Shown in pieces: positions 27,914 through 35,358 of a DNA stretch of 64,000 nucleotides (its first letter is position 1; each line of letters opens with the position of its first letter). Source of the stretch: Rhodospirillales bacterium (GTDB lineage: Bacteria > Pseudomonadota > Alphaproteobacteria > Micavibrionales > UBA1664); NCBI GenBank assembly GCA_023898805.1, contig CP060260.1, forward strand, positions 1,612,001-1,676,000, in the 5' to 3' direction. The notes under the pieces were generated by a model that was given only the letters and a program-made list of their open reading frames with translations, did no database searches and was not told the DNA's origin. Both the position numbers and the translations under genes were made by a program.

Positions 27914-29300
27914 TCGCCGCGAAATCCGGCCGCGCGCGTATTTCCCCCATGCAGGAATCGGCCAGCGCCCGCAGCGTCGCGTATTCCCCGGCCTCCCGCG
28001 CGGCTTCGTCCGCCCGCGCCAGCAGGTCGTCAAGAAAACATCCATACCCGCGCACGTCGATTGCCTGCCGCGCCGCTGCATGATCCCCGCACGGGCTGGC
28101 CGCGCCGAAATCGCCCAACAGCGCGCGCCCCGACGAATCCGCCATGATGTTATGCGCGTAAATATCGCCGTGCATCAGCCCGCGCGCATGCAGATGCGCG
28201 GCGGCCTGCGCCACGTCCAGCGCCGCGTTGGCGATGAAGGGCAGGGTGAATGTCGTACCCGGCGTGAAATCGTCGCGCGTGCAGCTTCTATACGGATTTT
28301 CATTCATTGAATAAGAATCGGTGTGCGGGTTGCGACCGCAACCCCGCCCGATAGCGCGAAGCCTGCGTGACGCCTGAACGCTTTCGTCATCGCATGATGA
28401 CGAAACGGAATAGAGGCTTGGCGGCAGGCCGATGGTACGAAAGTCGGCGGGAACAAGGCCCAGCGCCAATCCCGCGCGACCATCCGGATGCCCGGTAAGC
28501 GCCCCGCGCACGCACATCAGTTGCGGATGGTTGCCCGCTTGCAGGCATGCGGCGCGGTCGTCTTCGGGCCGCCCATCGCTGGTCAGGAACCCGCGAAACA
28601 GCTTCAGCGCGACGACATCCCCGTCCGGCAGGGCCGCGCGAAACACCTCGCTCGACGGGCTTTCGCCCAGCTTTTCGCCCAGCGATATGTCGCCCCATGC
28701 ATAAACCGGCAATGTGGAATCCGGCGCCGGAAATCGCGCGAACGCATTGCCCGCGTCGCCGTACCAGCCCAGCATCGGCAGATCGTAAATCCACGCGGGT
28801 GGCGCGGTTTCAAACGCGTTGGCGGACAGGCGGATCAGCCCCAACTTACGGCAATCCTGTAAACTTTCAGGCAGGGCGTTAAGCGCGTTCCCGGCAAGCG
28901 CCAGTTTTTCAAGTTCGCCAAGCCGTCCGATATCGCCGGGCAGGGCGGCCAGCCCGTTGCCCGTCAGCACCAGCCAGCACAAACCGGCGGGCAGCGCGCC
29001 CGGATCGATATGCCGGATCGCGCATCCCTTGAAGGCCAGCATCCTGATCCGCGCCATATCCGCCAGCACCGGCGGCACGCGGGTGATCGGATTGCCCGAA
29101 AGAAAAACGACCGAAACCGATTCAAGCGTCGCGAAGGCGGGTGGTAGGTCGGTCAGATCTCCGTCTGACGCGTCGAATATCCGCACGCCGAATTCGCGCG
29201 CGAAATCGATCGCGGCGTCCGGAATCGAATCCGCCCCGCGCAGGCTTAAACGCCCGCTTTCGGGGTCATAGGCGTGGAAGAACGGAAAATCCGGTTTCAC
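27852..29300 (-). CDS. Leucine-rich-repeat protein kinase
   Basis: The 482-residue protein fuses leucine-rich repeats (about 45-195, e.g. LAGNALNALPESLQDC) to a kinase-like domain. Kinase landmarks are present: ALKLF (Lys at 233), HGDIYAHN at 377-384 for the catalytic loop and GDFGAAS at 396-402 for the metal-binding DFG. LRR-kinase fusions occur in several Proteobacteria. Between PPSL (to 296) and SCTRD (from 339), which normally adjoin as I recall the family, about 42 extra residues encode a palindromic DNA element. The GTG start overlaps the VIT transporter stop (GTGA), so the two are translationally coupled. No membrane segment, so cytosolic. Confidence 0.8.
   Translation of the reverse strand: MKPDFPFFHAYDPESGRLSLRGADSIPDAAIDFAREFGVRIFDASDGDLTDLPPAFATLESVSVVFLSGNPITRVPPVLADMARIRMLAFKGCAIRHIDPGALPAGLCWLVLTGNGLAALPGDIGRLGELEKLALAGNALNALPESLQDCRKLGLIRLSANAFETAPPAWIYDLPMLGWYGDAGNAFARFPAPDSTLPVYAWGDISLGEKLGESPSSEVFRAALPDGDVVALKLFRGFLTSDGRPEDDRAACLQAGNHPQLMCVRGALTGHPDGRAGLALGLVPADFRTIGLPPSLYSVSSSCDDESVQASRRLRAIGRGCGRNPHTDSYSMNENPYRSCTRDDFTPGTTFTLPFIANAALDVAQAAAHLHARGLMHGDIYAHNIMADSSGRALLGDFGAASPCGDHAAARQAIDVRGYGCFLDDLLARADEAAREAGEYATLRALADSCMGEIRARPDFAAISALLSSSTRRALPMPPSRR
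28287..28414. repeat. In-frame palindromic insertion in the LRR-kinase gene
   Basis: The ~128-bp segment is bounded by imperfect inverted repeats, TCTATACGG (28287-28295) and CGGAATAGA (28406-28414), 7 of 9 matching. Inside are three perfect palindromic stems: TTTCGTCAT with ATGACGAAA, GGGTTGCG with CGCAACCC, and the short ATTCA-T-TGAAT. The encoded peptide interrupts a kinase-family segment without breaking frame. Properties resemble Rickettsia palindromic elements, but the sequence itself is one I cannot match. Confidence 0.6.
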
Positions 29301-30001
29301 CCGAACAGCGAGGCGAGGTAATACGCCGCCCCCGCGGCAAGCCCGCCGACGACCAGCGTCTGGATCGCGGTCTTGACGACCTTAAGACCCGTGAACCGCG
29401 CCTTGACCGCGCCGAACACGACCAGCGCGATGCCGGTCATGACCACCGATACCGGCAGCGCTTCGTGGATGTCGCCGTACATCATATAAGGCGCAAGCGG
29501 GATAAGCCCGCCGACGATATAGGACGCCCCGATCGTTCCGGCGCTGATCGGCGCGCGTTTGGGGTCCGGCTTTTCCAGCCCCAGTTCAAACCGCATCATG
29601 AAATCGACCCAGCGCTTCTTGTCGGCGGCCACCGCGTCGACGACGTTTTTAAGATTGTCGCCCGAAAGCCCGTAGGCCTCGAAAATCTCGACGGTTTCGT
29701 CGATCTCGCGCTGGCGCAGATTGTCGACCTCCCAATATTCGCGGGCTTCCTCGGCTGCGTAATGCTCCTGCTCGGTGCGCGCGGCCAGAAAACCGCCCAG
29801 CCCCATCGCAATCGACCCGGCGACGATCTCGGCCAGGCCCGCCGTCACCACGATGCCGGTGCTGCTGACAGCCGCCGACAGGCCTGCGGCCAGTGCGAAG
29901 GGAACGGTCAACCCGTCCGCCATGCCGATGACGATGTCGCGCACGATCTCGGAGCCTGTAAAATGCTCCTCCGCATGATTGTGGGGGTGAATTTGGGGCA
30001 T
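29297..30001 (-). CDS. VIT1/CCC1-family Fe/Mn transporter
   Basis: The 234-residue protein belongs to the VIT family, which moves iron or manganese across membranes. It begins with a His-rich cytosolic tip (HPHNHAEEHF), then a first helix region with IVRDIVIGMADGLTVPFALAAGL, the conserved hydrophobic pair around LAEIVAGSIAMGLGGFLAA, a charged Glu-rich cytosolic metal-binding region (EQEHYAAEEAREYWEV) and three C-terminal helices. It is the upstream partner of the LRR kinase (4-bp overlap). Divergent from the DUF2336 gene with overlapping promoter space. Confidence 0.85.
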   Translation of the reverse strand: MPQIHPHNHAEEHFTGSEIVRDIVIGMADGLTVPFALAAGLSAAVSSTGIVVTAGLAEIVAGSIAMGLGGFLAARTEQEHYAAEEAREYWEVDNLRQREIDETVEIFEAYGLSGDNLKNVVDAVAADKKRWVDFMMRFELGLEKPDPKRAPISAGTIGASYIVGGLIPLAPYMMYGDIHEALPVSVVMTGIALVVFGAVKARFTGLKVVKTAIQTLVVGGLAAGAAYYLASLFG

Positions 30002-30038
30002 GGTTCAAATCCTTTTTGTCTGTGCTATGCTGCGCGGC

Positions 30039-31340
30039 ATGTTGGAACGCCTGCGCCGCCTGTTTTCGGCCGATACGACAAAACCACGCGCGATCAGGTT
30101 GCGCAAGCCCGTCGCACCGGACCCCGTGCGTTATCGGAACGAACGCGACATCGCGGCGTCCCCCGACCCGCATGCGCGCCTGAAACTGGCCAAAAACCCA
30201 AATACGCACCTTGAAATCCTGTATTACCTTGCGGGCGACGAGGACGAGGCCGTGCGTCTGGCCGTCGCAAAGAACGTATCCACCCCGATTCAGGCCAGCC
30301 CGATTATCGCGCGCGATAAAAGCGTCGATGTTCGTATCGCGCTGGCCCAGCGGCTGATGGCGCTGTTGCCCGAGCTGTCCGAGGAACAACACAGCCAGCT
30401 TTACGCCTTCGCGGCGCAGGCGCTGGGCGTACTCGCGCTGGACGAGGTGCTCAAGGTCCGCATGGCGCTTTCCTCGGTGCTTAAGGACATGGCCTGCGCC
30501 CCGCCCGAGGTGATCGCCCAGCTAGCCCGCGATCTGGAACGCGAGGTGTCGGAACCCGTGCTGCGCTATTGCGCGACCCTGCCGGACGAAGACCTGCTCG
30601 ACATTCTGGCCGAACATCCCGGCAGCTGGGTGCCCGAGGCGATTGCTGCTCGACGCACCGTATCCCCGCGCGTTGCCGCTGCGGTTGCGAAAAAGGCCAA
30701 CGTCGCCGCCGGCAAGGCGCTGATCGAAAACGAAGGGGCGGATATCCCCGACGATACGCTTGCCCGCATCGTCGAACGCGCGCACGAAACACCCGAATGG
30801 CACAAACCGTTATGCCTGCGCAAACACCTGCCGGCGACGTTGATGCGCGAAATTGTGCGCTTCATCGATGTGTCCTTGCACAAATTCATACTTGAACGCA
30901 CCGATTTCGATGCCAACACGCGCGACGCGATCGAGGATACGGTCACCCGCCGGATGCGTTTTCTGGTTGATGAACGGGGCAACCGCATCGCGCCAAAGGA
31001 CAAGCTGATGGCCCTGCACAAGGCGGGCCGTCTGGACGACGCGATCATGTCCGACGCGCTGGCCTTGCGCGAATACGATTTCATCCAGATGGGCCTTGCG
31101 CTCAAATCCGGCCTGCCGCTCGACACCGTGCGGCGCATGGTCGAAACAAGGTCGGCCAAGGCGGTGACCGCGCTGGCCTGGCGCGCGGGGCTTTCGATGC
31201 GCTTCGCCCTCGATCTCCAGCGCGAACTGGCCAAGGTGCCGCACGCCGAACTGCTTTATCCCCGCAATGGCGAGGATTTTCCCCTTTCGACCGAGGAAAT
31301 GGACTGGCAGATCGGCTTCTTCAAGCCGGAAAAGGCATAA
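30039..31340 (+). CDS. DUF2336 domain protein
   Basis: The 433-residue product matches the DUF2336 helical-repeat family common in Alphaproteobacteria: repeated helices such as VRLAVAKNVSTPIQASPIIARD, VRIALAQRL and EVSEPVLRYCATLPDEDLLDILAEHP. HEAT-like stacking is likely, and some relatives are linked to cell-cycle or stress regulation without a settled activity. In-frame ATGs at 30000 and 30027 exist; I prefer 30039 (MLERLRRLFS) because it begins with the basic amphipathic helix seen in the family, though no strong ribosome-binding site confirms it. Its stop overlaps the next start (TAATG). Confidence 0.75.
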   Translation: MLERLRRLFSADTTKPRAIRLRKPVAPDPVRYRNERDIAASPDPHARLKLAKNPNTHLEILYYLAGDEDEAVRLAVAKNVSTPIQASPIIARDKSVDVRIALAQRLMALLPELSEEQHSQLYAFAAQALGVLALDEVLKVRMALSSVLKDMACAPPEVIAQLARDLEREVSEPVLRYCATLPDEDLLDILAEHPGSWVPEAIAARRTVSPRVAAAVAKKANVAAGKALIENEGADIPDDTLARIVERAHETPEWHKPLCLRKHLPATLMREIVRFIDVSLHKFILERTDFDANTRDAIEDTVTRRMRFLVDERGNRIAPKDKLMALHKAGRLDDAIMSDALALREYDFIQMGLALKSGLPLDTVRRMVETRSAKAVTALAWRAGLSMRFALDLQRELAKVPHAELLYPRNGEDFPLSTEEMDWQIGFFKPEKA

Positions 31341-31831
31341 TGGATCACGCGCGCGGCAAGGAAATTTTTGCGCAGATTCAGGCAAGGCCATACAGCCTGT
31401 CGACCGTGCCCGGCGTGCCTTCCGACAATTGCTATTTCAAGGGGGTCGAGCTTCTGCAACGGCTGGGTGTATTGGGGTATGCCGTGCGCGGTCGGGTCGG
31501 TGAAACATATTGGGATGACCGTATTTTTCCGCCCGAAATCGTCGCGCTTTTGCCTGCAGATATTCTGACCACGCATTTTTTCGTCGAGGCACTGATTGAC
31601 GGCGCGTGGCGTGCGCTCGATCCCAGTTTTCAACCCGGTCTTGCGAAATACGGCCTGACCATCGGGTCTTGGGATAACGGTCTTGTGTGTTTTCCGGTCA
31701 CCCGGCTGTACACGCAGGAAGAAAGCATCGCCTATCAGCAAAAATGGTTCGACCCCGAATACCAGAAAGACTTTTTCGAGCGCGGCGGGGCATGTTGGCG
31801 CGCCTTGGACGTGTGGTTCAAAAAGGCTTGA
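31340..31831 (+). CDS. Transglutaminase-like protein, short
   Basis: At 163 residues this is a minimal transglutaminase/protease-like fold. Cys31 in DNCYFKG, His79 in THFFVEALIDGAW and Asp94 in ALDPSFQ have the order and context of the C-H-D triad. No signal peptide is present, so a cytosolic peptidase or a non-catalytic variant is possible. The ATG overlaps the stop of the DUF2336 gene, so the two are coupled. The family assignment rests on motif context, not on overall similarity. Confidence 0.6.
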   Translation: MDHARGKEIFAQIQARPYSLSTVPGVPSDNCYFKGVELLQRLGVLGYAVRGRVGETYWDDRIFPPEIVALLPADILTTHFFVEALIDGAWRALDPSFQPGLAKYGLTIGSWDNGLVCFPVTRLYTQEESIAYQQKWFDPEYQKDFFERGGACWRALDVWFKKA

Positions 31832-31895
31832 TTTTCATATCCTTATAAGCCATGGTGCGCCGTAATTCCTAAGCACGAAGGAAGGCGGTACCAAT

Positions 31896-33185
31896 ATGGC
31901 GAACGTGGCGGTTGTGGGTGCCCAGTGGGGCGACGAAGGCAAAGGCAAGATCGTCGATTTTCTCTCCAGCCGTGCCGATGTCGTGGTCCGGTTTCAGGGC
32001 GGGCACAATGCCGGCCACACGCTTGTCATTGACGGGGTCGATTACAAACTGGCGCTTCTGCCGTCCGGCGTTGTGCGCCCGGGCAAGTTTTCCATCGTCG
32101 GCAACGGCGTCGTCATCGATCCATGGGCGTTTCTGGCCGAAGTCGAAAAAATCGCGGCCAAGGGCGTTTCCGTCAGCCCCGAAAACCTGATGCTGGCCGA
32201 TTCCGCGCATATCATCCTGCCGGTTCATGCCGCGCTTGATCAGGCGTTGGAAACTGCGCGCGGCAAGGCCGCCATCGGCACGACCGGTCGCGGAATCGGT
32301 CCCGCTTACGAGGACAAGGTCGCCCGCCGCGGCGTACGCCTGTGCGATCTGGCCGAACCCGAATTGCTGCGCGGAAAGATCGCCGCGATGATGCTGCATC
32401 ACAACGCCCTGTTGACCGGGCTTGGCGCGGCGCCGCTTGATCCCGCCAAAATCTACGCCGATCTGATGGCGATTGCGCCCAAAATCGTCCCTTTCATCGG
32501 CGTGGCGTGGAAGGCGCTGGACGACGCGCGCAAAGCCGGAAAGAAAATCCTGTTCGAGGGCGCGCAGGGCGCATTGCTCGACGTCGATCACGGCACCTAT
32601 CCGTTTGTTACCTCCTCCAACTGCGTGGGGACGCAGGCCGCGGCCGGTTCTGGCATGGGCGCCGCCAGCCGGAATTACGTGCTCGGTCTGGCCAAGGCGT
32701 ATACGACGCGCGTCGGTTCGGGCCCGTTCCCGACCGAACAGGAAAACGAAGTCGGTGAAACGCTGGGACAAAAAGGACATGAATTCGGCACCAATACGGG
32801 CCGCAAGCGACGCTGCGGCTGGTTCGATGCGGTGCTGGTGCGTCAGGCGGTGGTACAGGGCGGCATCCACGGTATCGCGCTGACCAAACTGGACGTGCTG
32901 GATGGATTTGAAACCGTGAAAATCTGCACCGGCTATAAACTGGATGGCAGGACGCTGGATTATTTCCCCTCTGGTCAGGCCGATCAGGCGCGGGTGGAAC
33001 CTGTCTATGAAACCATGGACGGCTGGCGCGAGACCACGCGCGGCGCGCGCGCCTATGCCGACCTGCCCGCGGGCGCGGTTAAATACGTCCGTCATATCGA
33101 GGAATTGATTCAGTGCCCGGTGACGTTGCTTTCCACCAGCCCGGAACGCGACGACACCATCTTGATGCGCGACCCGTTCCTGTAA
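31896..33185 (+). CDS. purA: Adenylosuccinate synthetase
   Basis: PurA joins IMP and aspartate using GTP, the first step from IMP to AMP. The 429-residue product has the N-terminal GDEGKGK phosphate loop at 12-18, the HNAGHT motif, the IMP-binding GTTGRGIGPAYEDK and the QGALLDVDHGTYPFVTSSN stretch, and the C-terminal GTP-binding TKLDVLD. Length is standard. It lies 64 bp after the transglutaminase-like gene and probably has its own promoter there. It is convergent with an L,D-transpeptidase gene. Confidence 0.96.
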   Translation: MANVAVVGAQWGDEGKGKIVDFLSSRADVVVRFQGGHNAGHTLVIDGVDYKLALLPSGVVRPGKFSIVGNGVVIDPWAFLAEVEKIAAKGVSVSPENLMLADSAHIILPVHAALDQALETARGKAAIGTTGRGIGPAYEDKVARRGVRLCDLAEPELLRGKIAAMMLHHNALLTGLGAAPLDPAKIYADLMAIAPKIVPFIGVAWKALDDARKAGKKILFEGAQGALLDVDHGTYPFVTSSNCVGTQAAAGSGMGAASRNYVLGLAKAYTTRVGSGPFPTEQENEVGETLGQKGHEFGTNTGRKRRCGWFDAVLVRQAVVQGGIHGIALTKLDVLDGFETVKICTGYKLDGRTLDYFPSGQADQARVEPVYETMDGWRETTRGARAYADLPAGAVKYVRHIEELIQCPVTLLSTSPERDDTILMRDPFL

Positions 33186-33188
33186 GCG

Positions 33189-34415
33189 TCAGCGCGTATA
33201 CAGGCGCTGTTGCAGGGCGCAGCGCGCAAGGGCGATCGGATCGGCGTCAGGGCCGATTTTGGCCATGCATTCGCGTTTCTGGTCCGCGCTGGCGCTTACC
33301 GTTTTTCTGTCTTCGGGCGTGATGGCGATGCCCCATGCGCCCTTTAACGTGCCATTCGGCGTCGCACCCGCATCGGCAAAGCGGACGAAGGGCAAGGCGG
33401 GCGGCTTTTCCATTGCGGCGAAGGCAAAAACCGGGAGGATGCCGGGAAGGGTGCCTGAAAGGGTTGCAGGATCCGGCCGCACCGGGGGCAAAGGCGGCGT
33501 TACGGATTCTTCATTGCTGGCCAGCATGGTTTTGCCGCCTTGTGCGCGCACTGCGTAATGTGCGCCTTGCACGCTTACTTCCGGCGGGCGCCTGGTGGCT
33601 GCGAAAATATCGTATCCGGCTTTCAGTTCTTTCCAGACCGGCATCCAGATTTTTGCCGCGCGCGTTTTGGCCAGTTGCGCCATGGCCGCATCGGTCATGG
33701 GCATCGGCATGAACTGCATCATGATTTTGGATTGCCCGCCTTTGAACGCGGCCTCAATCGCGGCATAGACGATTTCCATGGCGTCGTCGCCGATGGCATA
33801 GCACCCGATCGACGCAGCGCCGCCGTGGATCATCAACGCGTTGCCGGTATAACCCTGCGCCCGGTCCCGCGCATTGGGAAAGGCAGTGTTGATCGAGATA
33901 TATTCGCGGCTGTATGGGTTGAACTGCGCCGCGCTGGTGACGGGGTAATAACCTTCCGGCGCCTGCCTGTCGCCCTCGCGCCTTTTGCCGCCGATGCCAC
34001 CGGACCATGCCAGAATCGGAAAATCCTTGAACTTCTTGTATTCGCCGCCTTGTTCGATCCAAAGCTCCAGCGCCCCGCGCTTGAAACCGGGGGCTTGCTT
34101 GAAAACACGAACAAAAACCGGCGCGCCCAGTTTGAACCCTTTGGCCGCCAGCGCATGCGCGGCGCGGGCGTGCACCTGCGGGATATTGGCGACCCGTCGT
34201 GTAAGTGGCCTCCGCCCGCGGCGGCCCGGCTGCGTGGCTTCTTTTTGTGCCTCCGGCCCGGCATTGAGCCTGTGTAGAAAATCGAAAAACCCGGCCTGCG
34301 AAGGCACGGGCGTAAAACCCGCCATTGCGGCAAGCGCGGCGGGGATCACGCGGCGTGCCAGAGCGGCGCGCAGGCGCGTGAAAAGGGCGGAGCGTTGTGT
34401 CGGCTTTGGCGTCAT
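33189..34415 (-). CDS. YafK-type L,D-transpeptidase family protein (large paralogue)
   Basis: The 408-residue protein has a signal-like N-terminus (hydrophobic VIPAALAAMAGFTPVPSQA), a YkuD/YafK catalytic domain with the REGDRQAPEGYYPV block and active-site HGGAASIGCYAIG (His197, Cys205), then a long C-terminal extension rich in proline. Family members form 3-3 peptidoglycan links or process Lpp attachment (DpaA/LdtF). I start at ATG 34415 (MTPKPTQRS); in-frame GTG/ATG up to 34442 are possible. A shorter paralogue lies immediately upstream on the same strand. Confidence 0.82.
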   Translation of the reverse strand: MTPKPTQRSALFTRLRAALARRVIPAALAAMAGFTPVPSQAGFFDFLHRLNAGPEAQKEATQPGRRGRRPLTRRVANIPQVHARAAHALAAKGFKLGAPVFVRVFKQAPGFKRGALELWIEQGGEYKKFKDFPILAWSGGIGGKRREGDRQAPEGYYPVTSAAQFNPYSREYISINTAFPNARDRAQGYTGNALMIHGGAASIGCYAIGDDAMEIVYAAIEAAFKGGQSKIMMQFMPMPMTDAAMAQLAKTRAAKIWMPVWKELKAGYDIFAATRRPPEVSVQGAHYAVRAQGGKTMLASNEESVTPPLPPVRPDPATLSGTLPGILPVFAFAAMEKPPALPFVRFADAGATPNGTLKGAWGIAITPEDRKTVSASADQKRECMAKIGPDADPIALARCALQQRLYTR

Positions 34416-34470
34416 GGTGGCGACCATACCAGATATCGACAAATTATGGAAATTTTATGGCGCGATGATT

Positions 34471-35328
34471 TTACGGCCATGCCGTGATCGCGGCACAGCC
34501 TTCGGGCAAGGGGGCCGTTTCATCCGCATCGTCCGGCATGATCTGGTAATGCCCGTCGCACGCCATCAAGCGCGGCGGCAGGCCGCTGGCGGCAAAGGCC
34601 TGATACGCGGGCAGAAGCTCGTGCATCCAGAACCCTGCCCACGGACTGTCCGCGTGCTTGATGAATGCCTCGCGCGTCATGCGGAAGGGGAATGCATGGA
34701 CGGGCACCGATACCTGACCGTTGGCCAGCGCCGACTGCACCAGCCCGTAAACCTCGTCGATATTGGCGTCGGTCAGGGCATAGCATCCGATCGACGCGCA
34801 CGCGCCATGCACCATCAGCATGCCGCCGGTCCGCCCCAGACTTTGGTCATACGCGTTGGGATACCCAAGATTGAAGGACAAATGGTAACTGCTGTTGGGG
34901 TTCAGTTGCTTTTCCCCGACCTCGTAAAATCCTTCGGGCGCCTGCCTGTCGCCTTCGCGCTGCTTGGGGCCGAGCGCGCCCGATTTGACACAGATCGGAT
35001 AAATTTCAAACAGTGCGAAGCGGTCGCCCTTTTTGACCCAAGCCTCGATCACGTCTTCTTCCTTGAAGATACGCAGATAGACCGGCGAACCCGGCACGAA
35101 ACCGCGCAGCGTCATCAAGGTCGGTAAATCGGGCCGCGCGCCGCCGCGCCACATTTTGACCGCGGCTTCGGGCGCGAGGCTATGCACGAATTTGTAGAAA
35201 ATACCGGGGTCGTGCGGCGCTTCCTGCGCGGCATTCTGGGCCTGCGCGCGTCGGTGCAGATGCTGGCCGTCGTCGGCATGCGCCGCGATGCTGAAAAACA
35301 GGACAAGAATGAGAATCGCCCGGTACAT
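34471..35328 (-). CDS. YafK-type L,D-transpeptidase family protein (small paralogue)
   Basis: The 285-residue product has a short signal peptide (MYRAILILVLFFSIAAHA) and a YafK-like domain with the same REGDRQAPEGFYEV block as its neighbour, and active site VHGACASIGCYA (His174, Cys182). It aligns with the larger paralogue along the domain but lacks the C-terminal extension, so the two arose by duplication with divergence. Periplasmic cell-wall enzyme. It is the upstream member, with about 55 bp between its stop and the start of the larger gene, so they probably share a transcript. Confidence 0.82.
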   Translation of the reverse strand: MYRAILILVLFFSIAAHADDGQHLHRRAQAQNAAQEAPHDPGIFYKFVHSLAPEAAVKMWRGGARPDLPTLMTLRGFVPGSPVYLRIFKEEDVIEAWVKKGDRFALFEIYPICVKSGALGPKQREGDRQAPEGFYEVGEKQLNPNSSYHLSFNLGYPNAYDQSLGRTGGMLMVHGACASIGCYALTDANIDEVYGLVQSALANGQVSVPVHAFPFRMTREAFIKHADSPWAGFWMHELLPAYQAFAASGLPPRLMACDGHYQIMPDDADETAPLPEGCAAITAWP

Positions 35329-35358
35329 GTGCCTTTGTACCAGAGAGCGCGGCGTCGT

